Notes: generated by a model not told the origin, from the letters alone. A stretch of DNA of 64,000 nt from Trichosporon coremiiforme (GCA_039545355.1 BCJJ01000010.1:794889-858888), one strand, 5' to 3'. Positions 10,263-22,308 are shown, numbered from the stretch's first letter. Program-made: numbers and translations.

Positions 10263-12241
10263 CTACGCCGCCGCAAACTCAGACTTCGCCCTAATCCTAC
10301 CCCCGATCCGCTTGAAAACAAACGGAAACGGCGTGCAGCAGAACAGCAGTCCCGCAAGCAAACAAGTCGCCCCCACGGGTCCCAAGCGACCGTACATCTG
10401 GTTCCCGAACAGGGGGAAGCCGGCCGCAAAACTGCTCCGCATGAACGAGTTGCTCGCGAGCGCACTCGCGGCCACGGGTCTGTACGCGTCCACAAGGTAC
10501 GTGAAGGTCGCGTTGTAGGCGTACACGAGTCCTGTGCCGAAGAACATGGACAGGACGATGGGGACCATCCAGTGCACGCTTTTGAAACACGTGAGGCCGA
10601 GAAGGAGGAGGCCGATCGGCGCGAGCACGGCGCCGAACTCGCCCATATACAGGCGGGTTTCGGGCGGCGCCTTACCGTCTGGAGACTTAGCGGCGACGCG
10701 CGCATAGTACTTGTTGAAGTAGGGCTGGGTGGCACCGCTGATGAGTTGCCCGACGCCGATTCCGAGAAAGGCCAGACCGCACTCTTGCATGTTGAAGCCG
10801 TACTGGTGTCGGAAGATGTAGGGGATGCCGCCGAAGGAGAGATAGAGAATTCCCAGGAGCAGAGCGCTCCACAGGTCGAGAAGGAGCACCATGGGCTGCG
10901 TGGCGAGGAGGACAAAGGGCGTCCTGATACTCCGCTTCAGGGCCATGAGGAACGTCTCCTGCTTCAGTTCCATGGGTGCGCGGTAGTTCTGGCCCGTCTC
11001 CTCTCGCATCTTCCTCGCTTTCCTTTCCAGCAATTTTGGCGCAAACGTCTCGGGGACGCACAGGAACAAGCCGACAAGACACACGAACGCCCACATGATA
11101 ATGACATAGTACGTCCACCGCCAGTCGGGCTGGTTGTAATTGATGAACCCCGCGATGAGTGGACCGAGGATAGGACCCATGAAGGGAGAGATGGACCAGA
11201 TCGTCATTGGCGTGGCGACCGCTGCATTCTCGAATACGTCAGTCACGAGACCGCCCGAGACGGACAGGAAGCCAGAGCCCGCGAATCCGGTCAGGTACCG
11301 GAAGATGAAGTGGACGGAGGGGGTTGTGCTGAAGGCGACGGGGAAGTTGAACAGGAAGAAGATGAGCAGACCGTAGTGCAGCACGGGGGCGCGGCCGACG
11401 AACTCGGACACGGGGCCGAGGAGCACTGGCGTCAGCAAGAGCAATCGGGGGCAGCGAGATTGCTCCGGAAGGGCGGCCGTCGAGGGAAGAGAGATCGCGC
11501 GAGCCGCACTCTCCTCTCAGCGGCCCACCAACCGCAAAGTGAACTTACAAGGCCCAGTCCCAAGACCCATGACGAAACACGAGATACTCAGCACACACAC
11601 GAGCTCCGAGATGTGGTACGCCTTGCTCATGCCCGGGTACGTCTGTGCCGCCATCGAGGAGCAGCACGTGATGCATAAACAGGAGAAGGAGAGGATGGCG
11701 ACCATGAGCCTGGCATTAGCGTCAGCGCGAACGAAGCGAGCGATGGCACAGGCTCCGGAGGAGGCTGCGAGGGTAAGGAGAGCAGCAGCTTAGGGCGGCG
11801 ACATGTCTGCCGGAGCCGTCTCAAGAGGTCACCGACGGCCCGACGAGGAGCCTCACGAGGAGCCCAACGAGGAGCCCGAAAGAGCCCCCACCCTACAGCC
11901 CTCAGAACAGTTAATGTGGCCCCGTCGCCTCTCGCCTGCTTCGCAGACTCCTCGCTCCCCGGTACTCACCACTTGCGCCACGCCTTCATATTCAGCGGGT
12001 TACACTTGTCCCCCGGTCCGTCCCAAGTGACCTCGATATACTCCTTTTCGTCTCCCTGGGCGACCATCGTCGATCTCGTCTCCGCATCACTCAACGCCTC
12101 ATTGCCTTCTCCAATCGCCTCCGTGTCTCTCCGCGAAGCCCGCGAGGGAATGGGAGAAAGGTGCACCTCCGGCACAAACTCGGGGTCGTGATAACTGCTC
12201 GTTTGTGACTTTGTGCGGTCCAGTTCATGGTGCCGAGACAT
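10263..12241 (-). CDS. Major facilitator superfamily transporter, DHA1 (drug/polyamine:H+ antiporter) type
   Basis: Three exons on the minus strand: 11970-12241, 11549-11709 and 10263-11425. They give 531 residues, the usual size for twelve-helix fungal DHA1 transporters. The cytosolic N-terminus (about 1-80) is polar. NPLNMKAWRKW just before the first helix is the family's DPxNPxxWxxxxKW motif in altered form. GLGPLLLGPVSEFVGRAPV at the second intron joint is the expected helix 2/loop 2-3 motif (GPxSExxGR). FRYLTGFAGSGFLSVSGG and PFMGPILGPLIAGFI correspond to helices 4-5 and the antiporter signature. Expected to export drugs or polyamines across the plasma membrane. The substrate cannot be told from sequence. 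Confidence 0.93.
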
Positions 12242-13920
12242 TGCTGTTGAATTTTCGTGGAGTGACGGTCTTATCGCGGCATGGGCATGTGGGTGGGAGT
12301 GGGACAGATTATCGCGGCTAACAGTTCTCGGTTCTTAAAGCGTGATCGTGATCGTGATCGTGACCGTGATTGTGATTGTAGGAGCGTAGCTGTGGGGGTG
12401 AGGATGAGCGTGTGAGCGGGTGTGAGCAGGAGTGAATGGAGAAACAAGAGTGCATGCGGAAATTGAGTCGGCTAGATGGACAGGCGACTTACTCAGCTGA
12501 TAGCAATGTTCCGTACTCGGACCGCAGATGGCCGCTTGCCGCACCCAGGGCCGTTCGGCCCGGCCCTGCGGCAACTGCCTGGCACGCGGGTGCGGGGTAC
12601 TAACGCGAGGGCGATGGCCTCCACTGGCGGCGTTGTCTGCCGCGGCACGCGAGGCACGATGGTCGAGGAGCACAGGCCGAATCGGAGTCTCTTCTCCGTG
12701 CCTGGTTCTATTCTCGTCAACTGCAGCCACGGCATGGAGGGGAATGACATAGAGAGCTGGCGGTTATCTCATATCATCATTGATTCTATGCGATAATCGA
12801 GAGAGATTAGTCCTTTCGACACTGGGATCGCATCGACTCGCTCGGTAAGGTCGGTTACACCACCGACAATCTCATAGAATCAGTCCGCATGACAGATTTA
12901 TGATCGGGAGGGGAGTCACTGTCGCATAGAATCCGCTGATATCGCATACAGTCGGCCCGCGATCGCGGAGGGCTCTGTGTCTGTGAAAGATTAGTCATGG
13001 AACGAGCTTCAGATCTCATAGATTCAGGCCGGATGATCACACACAGACTCAGTCACCACGCATCGGTCCTTCGGTCCGAGATCTCATATCGCCTCCGCTG
13101 GCAGGAAAAGGCATTCTGTCGTCTCGTTCGTCTCCAATAGTCCCCGCCGGCCCGCAGGATCGCATTCTGACTCTCCGGTCGGCGCGGTCGGCGTGTTCGG
13201 TGTTCGAGATTCCGTGTCATGCAGACTAGACCAGTCGGCCGAACAGCAATCTACTGTTGGCATTAGTCATTCTGAGGGAGCGAGTTCACGGCCGAGAGAG
13301 CAGCACGATCGACCATGCACACATGTGGCCAGGTGAGTCATCGCATTTCGCGCGATCGGACCGTCAATCTCGGGATACACAGCATACGACCCCAGGCGTT
13401 GACTATCGTAAGACGACGACGACAGGCGATTCTCCGTCTCGCAGAGTCTGCGATGCAAGTCTCGCCTCGCGTGCACGAGGCTCGTCTGTCTGATTCAGCC
13501 TTGCCGACTTCTGACGGCGACGTCCGACGCCGTCAAGGTCGACTCTCCGAGACGCACTACGGAACTGGATACTGACCCCCCGCTCCGCCGCTCTGGCAGC
13601 TGCTAACGCTGTCGGTTCCGAATCGATGCCTCGATGCAAAATACATACAGGAATGAGCCGGGACATGCTATAAATTGTGCTGATCTAAGTGGTTTTCTAC
13701 GCGAAGCGGCTGCGCGGAGCGAGGTGGCGGACCTTGTATGACAGCCGCTGGCAGCTCTGGTGCCGTCGAGCTTGGGCAGAGTGTTGATCGCCTCTGGCCC
13801 TTCACTGCTCGCCACGCTCTTCGCCATGCTCGCAAGCACGCCTCGTTCTTCGTCATAGTCGCAGGCTCGCCTCGCTCTCCGCATTGCTCGCGGCTCGCCT
13901 TCGGCTCGCCAGCTCGGCGC
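12242..13920. other. Spacer with degenerate direct repeats, no gene
   Basis: Upstream of the MFS gene. Near 12335-12415 (minus sense) there are short CACGAT/CACAAT repeats. From 12770 to 13160 an AT-richer part holds several imperfect copies of a CTCATAGAATC-like motif (see repeat). No open frame with family likeness or good codon use. Confidence 0.55.
12771..13095. repeat. Dispersed degenerate repeats, CTCATAGAATCnGnCCG-like
   Basis: Visible copies include CTCATAGAATCAGTCCGCATGA (near 12871), GCATAGAATCCGCTGA (near 12925), CTCATAGATTCAGGCCGGATGA (near 13015), and shorter CTCATATC forms (near 12768 and 13082). Spacing is irregular (about 50-95 nt). Origin unknown; perhaps a worn-out repeat. 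Confidence 0.5.
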
Positions 13921-15176
13921 CTACTTCTCATTCTCCTTCTCCTTTCCCATTTCCTTACCCATCTCCTTCGCGACCCTCGCCGCCTCCTCGCCCGCCTTCA
14001 CCTCTCTAATCTTCTGCTCGACGTATGGGTCGAGCTTGGCGTCGTAGCGCGGGTCATAGCTCGGGTCTGTGCGGCGCGCGAGCTGCTGCTTCGCCTTCTC
14101 GGCGATGCGCTTCTCCTCCTCCTCCCTCCTCTTCTCGTTCTTCTCGTGCAGCCAGTCGGTGTACTGGCGCATGAACGCCAGGCCCCGCCCGTCGACTAGC
14201 CGCGAGCCGATGTCTTTCGCCATGTTCAGCTGGGTGCCTTCAGTGGTTAGGGTTGTGATCTTCTGGATCAGCCGGAGGGGCGGGCCGAAGACCCGCTCGA
14301 CGTTCTCGGGCAAGGAGACTATGGGCCAGAACAGAGACGTCAAGGGCACGTAGAGCATGTACCTGGATGTCAGCTGTATTCGGAAGATCTTCAAAGCTTT
14401 GACGAGCGCAGGGCAAGTCCTGGCAAGCTGAAGCTCGCCGCCCTCGCTGCGTTCGGTCGGCGTACTTACCCAGCCGGCCCCCAGTTCTGCCAGTGCATGC
14501 CCTGGGGTCCATCCCTCCTCATGCGATCGGGCGCGTTACGAGACATATGCCCAAAGTCGTAATTCCCATCATCGCGCTCGAGTTCCTCCATGTATCGGCC
14601 CGCGATGCCCTCCGTCGTCCCCTTGAGCACGATGATAGAGTACGGCGCGAGCGCGCGCTTCATGCGTCCAAAGATGCCGGCGACAGCAGCTTCTTGCTCC
14701 GTAGGCGAGCGCGCGCCGAGCGCCTCGTCGTGTCGCGAGCCTTGGAGGCGGGCAATCTGTTCCTTCTGCGAAGGCAGAGGCTGCCGCATACGCAGGCAGA
14801 ACATGCGGCACATCGGCGTGTCCTCTGCCCGCTGGCTGCACCACGAGAAACACTTCTCGGGCACAGGCGTGGTTTCCGGCGTGAAGGCTGGCCGGGGGTG
14901 GGGGTGGGAGCTCGAGCTGCTGCCGCCCCCGTGACCACCGCCGTACCCTCCAGAACCCATGGACGGGTTGGCAGAGGAAGGTTCGCTTGGCAGCGTCGGG
15001 GCGGTCGAAAAGTGAGTGGCGGGATTCGGAGTGGAAGTGGAGGTCGCTGTGTTCGCTGTAGCGGTGGCGAGATCCGGCTGGGGAGCGAGGGAGGCGACCT
15101 GCTCCGTACGCCGCAGGAAGCCGCTGAGCAGGCTCTGTCCGTCGAGTGATGGCGATCCCCCGACGTCGACGTTCAT
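13921..15176 (-). CDS. Unrecognised conserved-looking protein with a paired CX3C motif
   Basis: Two exons on the minus strand, 14470-15176 and 13921-14362, join in frame to 382 residues. I chose the ATG at 15176 (MNVDVGGSPS) over one nine codons further upstream because the longer start adds residues of no clear character. Residues 1-115 are Ser/Thr/Pro/Gly-rich and probably disordered. Near 120 stands EKCFSWC..(9 residues)..CRMFCLRMR, two CX3C pairs separated by nine residues. Around 236 the exon joint begins YMLYVPLTSLFWPIVSLP, a moderately hydrophobic stretch, and the C-terminus (300-382) is a Lys/Glu/Arg-rich probable helix. Twin CX3C motifs occur in mitochondrial intermembrane-space proteins such as small Tims, which makes a mitochondrial role possible but unproven. 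Divergent from the PRA1 gene. Confidence 0.75.
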
Positions 15177-15578
15177 GGTGATAAGAAGTGGTGAAGTAAG
15201 CAAAGCCGAAGGTGGTCGGAAGAGTCTGGCAGGCGTCTGTGGCCGATCAAACGGCGGGGGTCGGTTCAGGCCACGCGTTTCCTCTTATCTGGAAGTATCA
15301 TTTAATGTAAACCACGTGAGAGGTCTTCCTCACATCCAGGCCCTGAAAAGCTGCGAAGTCTGAGACGGCGGCGTGGGAAAGTTATTCTCCGCAGGGCGCA
15401 GGGCGCACACCCGCGCCTAGGCTTAGGCCCGCCTCCACGTCGCGACACGCCGACTTTTGAACGGCACCGAAAGGTAAATAACGACACCTCAGCGTTCATC
15501 TTCCATTTTGCATCGCCTTGACCGTCTTCATATACCATCAACTCCGCGACTACCAAGACCTTTAATCACGATACCACA
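15177..15578. promoter_or_regulatory. Shared promoter between the CX3C-protein gene and PRA1
   Basis: About 400 bp between two divergent start codons. Position alone makes it the promoter of both genes. I see no clear TATA box or other named site. Confidence 0.5.
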
Positions 15579-16546
15579 ATGGACGCCGTCGGATACGTTG
15601 CGACTGCTCAGGAGCACCTCCGCTCCCTCAAGAACACGCGCCTCGCCGCCCTCCGCCCGCCTGGAGAGTTCTTCGACTGGCAGCGTGTCTCCAAGCCTGC
15701 CAACTCGGGCGAGTTCATGAAGCGCGCGGGGTACAACATGTGAGTCGAGCGCCGGCAAGCACACGGAGTGCGTGAAACGCGGAAGCTGCATGCGGGCACA
15801 ACATGCCCGCGATGCGGATCGCCTAGACTGCCGGCCTGTTTGCTCAGGGGACTTGGACCCTTGTCGCGATGAACTACGCGACTATCATAGCGCGTAATGT
15901 CGTACAATTCCGGTCATGGTCCACCTCTACAGCTACTTACTTGAATACCGGAGCGCACAGCTGACATTCCAGCCGCTACTTCTCAGCCAACTATGCCGTC
16001 CTCGTCGGCCTGCTCGCCGTCTACTCGCTCATCACGAACCCGCTCCTCCTGATCGCGATGGCGTTCCTCGTCGGTGGCTTCCTTGCTATTAGCCGTTACT
16101 GTGAGTACTTACTGGCGCCTGGTTGCTCGGTGCCACAACATACCGAGCCCAGGCAGACAAGCAGCCAGCAGCTAGTTAAGCGAGGTTTGCTGATCCCAGT
16201 CACCGAGCCGTTCGAGTTCCAGGGCAAGACGATCACGCCCCAGAACATGTACACGGGTCTGTTCATGATTGGTAAGTGTCAATTGCGAGTGGGAGCGAAC
16301 AACGCGGTCGCGAACATTGCCAGCGCAGATCCCAGCTCCGAAAGGCAACTGCTCAGCTGACACTCAGGCATCCCCCTTCTCTGGCTCTCGGCCCCGTTCT
16401 CGACCTTCTTCTGGCTCGTCGGCTCATCAAGTTGTCTGATTGGCGCGCACGCCGGATTCCTCGAGCCCGGTGTCGAGTCGTGAGTTCAGCTTTAAATGGT
16501 AGAGAACTGACAAAGCAGGGAGTACGAGGGCGTCGAGACTGTGTAG
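15579..16546 (+). CDS. PRA1 family protein (prenylated Rab acceptor, Yip3-like)
   Basis: Small ER/Golgi membrane protein that binds prenylated Rab GTPases and helps sort them. Five exons, 15579-15739, 15973-16100, 16200-16271, 16368-16479 and 16519-16546, give 166 residues, normal for the family. The N-terminal part contains LRPPGEFFDWQRVSKP and NIRYFSANYAVL, matching PRA1 signatures (RPxxEFFD..P; N..YF..NY). Two hydrophobic hairpins follow: VGLLAVYSLITNPLLLIAMAFLV before the third exon and IPLLWLSAPFSTFFWLVG in the fourth. The short tail ends EYEGVETV. All introns are small with CTGAC- or CTGAT-type branch points. Confidence 0.94.
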
Positions 16547-16662
16547 GCTGGCTCACAGCCGGCGGAGGTGTAGGCGAGCGAGCGTGAGCTTGCGACAAAC
16601 TTATAGATACATGTACTCTGGACACTTCATGTAGGAGGTGAACCGTGCCAGTGCTTCGGGAA

Positions 16663-16760
<98 letters not shown>

Positions 16761-17102
16761 GGGAGGCTTGGTGTACAAGTCGTGGTTGATTGGCTGAACT
16801 TTGGATGCTTATCTATCGGCCCGTGCCAGTAGCGCCAGTACCGGAAGGTGTTGGAACGGCCCTGTGTCCCTGGCTAGTCTGGGTCGCGCCTGGCCGGGTG
16901 CGTGTGTGGTCTCCTGACTGACATCATACACCATTCGACGGTTGCGGCGACCATCTTCCCTGTCAACTATTCCGGTCGTCCCCACCCCGATTGCCAACGC
17001 TGCAAGCAAGCTCCGGCCCATCCATAGTGTGGAGTGGGTTATTCACCCCGTCTTGTTAGCCGTCTTGCATCTGTACCCCACCTCATCCACAAAGAATCAG
17101 CA
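16547..17102. other. Spacer with a 97-nt poly-G tract
   Basis: 3' flank of PRA1 and promoter of UreG. Apart from the homopolymer listed separately, nothing stands out. The stretch just before the UreG start (about 17040-17100) is C/T-rich. Confidence 0.6.
16663..16759 (+). repeat. Uninterrupted poly-G homopolymer, 97 nt
   Basis: Ninety-seven consecutive G, beginning after CTTCGGGAA and ending at AGGGAGGC. Such runs are very rare in fungal DNA and are hard to sequence. Either a real G-quadruplex-prone tract or an artefact in which a dark-cycle chemistry or gap filling produced G calls. The true length is therefore doubtful. Confidence 0.95.
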
Positions 17103-18880
17103 ATGGCCCAGGTCTGCGACTTCCAGAACAAGCTCAACACCGGGAACGGTGATGCCGCCGCTGCCCACACCCACAGCCATGATGGTGCCGGACACTCGCA
17201 CGACGCCGCCGCCGAGCATGGTCACACCCACGAGCATCTCGAGAATGCCGGTGAGTACCCCGTAGGCCCGTAGGGCCGGACCGCAAAGGGGTGGGTCTGC
17301 CCACTTAACCCTTGGTCATCCTTTCATTTGTGTTGATGCTGACGCTGTGCTCTCTGATGCCATCTAACGTTGTCTCAACCTCATCTACATCTTGGATCGC
17401 TATGACGGATCTGGCTCGCGCTTCCGCGTCCCTCACTCGCTCGCCGCGCTCTCTCTCTACGGTCCCTCGCTTCGCTCGGGACAGGCAAGTACGCCGAGCG
17501 CGACATGCCCGACTACTCCGGCCGCGACTGGAAGGAACGCACCTTCACTGTCGGCATCGGGGGCCCCGTCGGCTCGGGCAAGACGGCGCTGCTGCTTGCG
17601 CTGTGTCGCGCACTCCGCGACGATTACAACATCGGTGCGTGTTCTCCTCCTTCCATCCCATCCCACTTCTTCTCGTCTCTGGCCGACTGGACAGCCCAGT
17701 GCTCTTATCTAAGGGCTTGTGCGGCGCTCGAGTGCGGCGTTCTTGGCACTCGGCGTTGTCTCGTCGGCCAACCAGGCTGAGACACCGCCTGAGCACCCGC
17801 CAATAATCGTCGAGTGATGCTTACGCCGCAGCCGCCGTCACCAACGACATCTTCACGCGCGAGGACCAGGAGTTCCTGATCCGTAACGAGGCCCTGCCGA
17901 AGGAGCGCATTCGCGCTATTGAGACGGGTGAGTACGCCGAGCGGAGCTGCGAAACAGCGAGCACCGAGCGTTAGCGAGGTGCAGTGAGGATTGCGGGGCA
18001 ACGAGCTGGCGAGCAGCTGGCTGGGAGCAGCAGGGGGAACGAAGGGGTTAGCGTGTGACGCATGACGCATGCTTCTGAGCGCCGCGGCAATCGCGATCGG
18101 CTCTCACGCATTGCTCCCTGCATGCTCGACACCCTGCCTCATTCGCAGGTCCTGCTGCCTTGCCCTTCCGCTGCGCCGCCGCTTTCGCTGCATGCCCGCT
18201 TTCGGCGGCCACGAGCTAATGCACAGGCGGCTGCCCGCACGCAGCCATCCGCGAGGACATCTCGGCCAACATGCACGCGCTCGAGGAGCTGCAGGCCGAG
18301 TTTGACACTGAGCTACTCTTCGTCGAGTCCGGCGGCGACAACCTCGCGGCCAACTACTCGCGCGAGCTCGCTGATTACATCATCTACGTGGTAAGTCACG
18401 AGGAGGCGCTCGCGCAGCGAGTGCCGAGGAGGTGTACTGTGTTTGCCTTGCCCTCTTCCTGCGCCGAAGGGTGCGGGGCGAGGAGGAGTGACAAGTGATG
18501 AGCGAGAGCAGAGTGGTGAGGAGAGAACGCTGATACACAGATTGACGTCGCTGGCGGCGACAAGGTCCCTCGTAAGGGCGGACCTGGTATCTCCCAGTCG
18601 GACCTGTTCATTATCAACAAGGTGCGTCTCCGATGCCTTTTGCGTCGGCGGTAGCCACGTCACCTTCTGCACGTTAGCTAACTCTCAGACTGACCTTGCG
18701 CCCCACGTCGGCGCGTCGCTGGACGTCATGCGCCGCGACTCGGCCATCATGCGCGAGAAGGGCCCGACGCTGTTCACGAGCGTGCGCAAGGGCGAGGGCG
18801 TGCAGGACGTTGTCGGTGCCATTCTCGGCGCGTGGGCTGCTTCTGGCGCCAAGGGCAAGAACACGCCGAAGCAGAAGTAA
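17103..18880 (+). CDS. URE7: Urease accessory GTPase UreG (Ure7)
   Basis: GTP-dependent metallochaperone that, with UreD and UreF, loads nickel into apo-urease in the cytosol. Six exons, 17103-17250, 17485-17634, 17832-17927, 18227-18390, 18541-18621 and 18689-18880, give 276 residues. Residues 20-47 are rich in His (repeated HTHSH, HSHD, HGHTHEH), a nickel-binding extension. The SIMIBI GTPase core follows: P-loop GGPVGSGKT near 75-83, [28 protein letters not shown] with the nickel-binding [29 protein letters not shown] and the guanine-specific NKTD at the fifth intron. In Cryptococcus neoformans the His-rich Ure7 is reported to stand in for the missing chaperone UreE, and the same seems likely here. 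All motifs are intact. Confidence 0.97.
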
Positions 18881-19763
18881 CCGCGAGCGAGAGCGTCAGC
18901 GAGCGTGAGCCGTGAGCTTGCTGCAGCGTGCCGAGACACAGAAGCACGACTGAGCCGAGGGGTAAAGCTAATGTGAATATCGCGGAGGGAGTCGAAGCGA
19001 GAAGCGCCCCCCATGTATCTTTGGTAGTGAATGGTTCAGAGTGGATGCATTGTTATCTCTGACACGGCATTGAGCACAGAGGGTTACGCTGATCGATGCA
19101 TGTCACTGTGACGAAGAAGCAAAACGGGGCTGAGGGTGAGGCGCGGAGGAAACAATGTAGACTTAGAGCGCGCACAGCCGCCGCCCAGTGCCCCCAGCTA
19201 AACAACTGCGCCTCCCAGATCCTAGTCTCGACCCCATCAAGCATCCATCTCCCACTTCCACTCCCCTGCCATTCATTTCTACTCCTATTCTCCCTCTCTT
19301 GCTTGCCGACTGCACAGTGCCGCGACGACAGCAACATTCATAACAACTTTTTCCATACCTACCCTGCCAACCTAAAAACCAGGCGCGTAATAAAGGGGAC
19401 CAGACAAGCTTCCACCGGTTCTGCCAGTTCTGCCCTCCGCCCTAGTTCCCTACCCTCCGGCCATCTCTGGATTCCGCGTCCGTCGACCAGACCCTGTCTC
19501 CATCCTATCAGTCAGCAACAGCGACCAGGCAACAACACCCACACCCTCCTCCCACCTACCCTCTCTCGCTGAACACCCTCTGCGAGCGAGACGCGACCCC
19601 GCAAAGGCACTCGTCGACTGCGGGTCCGTTTTGCTCTCCGCGTATACTCCGTTGCCACCCGCCAAGCCTACTCCGGCTACCAGGCTTCCCTCTCGTTTAC
19701 TAAGTGTTGACGCGAGTTTCGTTAGAGTAGGTACGAGTCGCCTTGCTCTGCTGACCTATCAGC
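18881..19763. other. Spacer and 5' leader of CDC4
   Basis: 3' flank of URE7 followed, from about 19190, by C/T-rich sequence typical of the long leaders of regulatory genes in this window. No gene seen. Confidence 0.6.
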
Positions 19764-22308
19764 ATGGACGCGTCAGGTAGCTCCAGCTCGGGGAGCGGGG
19801 GTCTCGTCTGGACGCGCGACGGCCCAGTCCTCAAGATGGAGGACGCGGTCGTCGAGACTGTGTAAGTCGACGTTCACAGGTGCCGCTGACTTTAGTGTGA
19901 CACACACGACGCGCACGACGACGTCCTTCGCCCCGATATCTCTCCCACGCATCCCCGTCCCCGATGTCGTGCCGATGCCCTACTACCTTTCTTCTGAGAG
20001 CTACCCGCTCGCCCACGAGCCGACGCCCGAGGACTTGCGCTTCCTCGAGTTCAACCTTGGCGGGCGCCGTGTTGTTGTCGCCGAGGACGGTGCCGAGGGC
20101 ACGTCCGGCGAGACGACTGGCCCGGGCTGGCGTCGGACGGTCGCGACGGGCAACGACGAGCGCGTCGGGCTCGGCAACTACATCAACAGAATTAAGAAGG
20201 ACAAGGACAGGGAGCAAAAGGAGCGCAAGAGGCCGCACGTGCAGGACGCGCACTCGCACTCGCCCTTACCGCAGCCTGTCGTGCGGCAGCGCTCGCCGCC
20301 GCGCAAGAAAGCGCGCCCGAGCGATATCTACACGACCGCCGCCGGCGAGGACCAGAGCCTGATCCCGTCGCCGCTGCAGAGCCCGACTGACGGAGGGCAC
20401 GCGCCCGCGCAGCCGTCATTCGGCTCGGGACAGGAGATGGCCGCGCTGTTCTCGCTGCCGGCCATCGTGAACCACTTTGACCAGCTCCCCGACAAAGTGC
20501 AGCAGCACGTGCTGATGCACCTGTTCCGCCGGTCGCGCATGCCGACGATCCAGCGCGTGTCGTCGTTTGCGGCGACGGCGCTCAAGTGCGACTTTATTAG
20601 CTTGCTGCCGCAGGAGATTGCCGTGCAGGTGCTGTGCAAGGTCGACGTGAACAGCCTGGCTTCCGCTGCGCGTGTCAGCCGATCATGGCGCAAACTCGTT
20701 GACGGCGAGCGCTCCGTCTGGCGCACGCGCCTCATGGAGGACGGACTGTGGAGCGGACACGGCGTGGAGGAGGAAGAGGAGAAGGAGCTTTTGAGGCGAT
20801 ACGAGGTGCTCGACCGGGAGGCGCGCCGGCGTCACAAGTCGAAAGCGGGCACGCCCAGCGACGACGAGCCGATGCAGGGTGCGAACGCGATCGGCGACCA
20901 CCCGACTCCGTACAAGCACATCTACCGACGACGATACGTCAACAACCAGACATGGCTGAACGCCAAGCCGGAGCACTTCTCGTTCCCTGGCCACGGAACG
21001 CACGTCGTGACGTGCCTGCAGTTTGACGAGGACAAGATTGTGTCTGCGTCCGACGACCACTCGATCAACATCTACAGCACGCAAACGGGGCAGCTCCGCA
21101 AGCGGCTCGACGGGCACGAGGGCGGCGTCTGGGCGCTCGAGTACAAGGGCGACACGCTTGTCACGGGCGCGACGGACCGGACGGTGCGTGTGTGGGACCT
21201 CGAGACGCTGCGCCAGACGCACCTCTTCGTCGGGCACACGTCGACGGTACGGTGCCTGCAGATCGTCGAGCCGGTCCTCGACGAGGCGACGGGCGAGTAC
21301 CAACCCCCGTACCCGTTGATCGTGACGGGATCGCGTGACACGTCCTTGCGCGTGTGGAAGCTGCCGAAGAAGGGCGAGCCGGCCTTCGAAGGACTCAGTC
21401 CTGCTGCCGCGGGTCTGAATGGCGGCGCAGGCGACGCCCACGCCCAGCCTGAGGAGAACCCGTTCCATGTGCACCACCTCGAGGGCCATACTGAGGCGGT
21501 CCGCGCCGTTGCAGCCCACGGCCGCATCTGCATCTCGGGGAGCTATGACAAGAACGTCCGCGTGTGGGACATTGTCAAGGGCCAGTGCATCCACGTCCTG
21601 CAGGGACACGAGAGCAAGGTGTATTCGATCGTGTACGACCGGTTCCGCAACCGCTGCGTGTCTGGTTCCATGGACTACGCCGTCAAGATCTGGGACCTGG
21701 CCTCGGGCGAGTGTCTCCACACTCTCTCCGGTCACACGGCGCTGGTCGGCCTGCTCGGCGCGTCGCCAAACTACTACGTGTCCGCCGCCGCCGACGCATC
21801 CTTGCGTGTCTGGGACGCGAACACAGCCGAGCTCAAGCATGTCCTCTCGTCTCATGCGGCAGCGATAACCTGTTTCCAGCACGACGAGACCAAGGTCGTC
21901 TCTGGCTCAGACGGCACGCTCAAGCTCTGGGACATCAAGACGGGCCGGTACGTCCGCGACCTGATTATCGGCATCAGTGCTGTGTGGCAAGTCGCATTCC
22001 ACGGGGACCGGCTCGTCGTAGCCTCGCAGCGCGCAGGTTCTACAGCCTTCGACGTGTTCTACTTCGGCCGCGAAGTGGACCCCGTCGACGATCCGAAACT
22101 CGAACGCGAATGTAGGCCCAGTTGGGAGCGAGGCGACCCGAGAGAGCCCCAGACGTACCAGTACGACGTCCCCGACGCGGAGGGCGACTACATCGACCGA
22201 TACCGCGCTCTCAGCGTCAAGGCGAGGTCGAGCCAAGTGGAAGAGGTCATGGACGAGGACGAACATGCGTCGCTCGAGTTTCTCGAGGACGAGATGGACG
22301 AGGATTAG
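19764..22308 (+). CDS. CDC4: F-box/WD40 protein Cdc4 (SCF ubiquitin ligase substrate receptor)
   Basis: Recognises phosphorylated substrates (in yeast Sic1, Gcn4) for ubiquitination by Skp1-Cullin-F-box ligase in the nucleus. Two exons, 19764-19861 and 19896-22308, 836 residues. A disordered N-terminus has a basic stretch near 165 (RSPPRKKARPSDIY) that could be a nuclear signal. A dimerisation-type region with FDQLPDKVQQHVLMHLFRR precedes the F-box, LLPQEIAVQVLCKVDVNSLA (about 267-310). Then come eight WD repeats to about 740: GHGTHVVTCLQF, GHEGGVWALEY, GHTSTVRCLQI, GHTEAVRAVA, GHESKVYSIVY, GHTALVGLLG, SHAAAITCFQ and the degenerate ISAVWQVAFHG. GSRDTSLRVW and GSYDKNVRVW are typical WD endings. 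Eight blades are characteristic of Cdc4. An acidic tail (EFLEDEMDED) ends at a TAG that is followed by a long in-frame open stretch. Confidence 0.93.

Noticed and set aside
9930..11678. Plus-strand open frame of 582 codons opposite the MFS gene
   Set aside because: It is the antisense shadow of the transporter exons; codon bias and homology belong to the minus strand.
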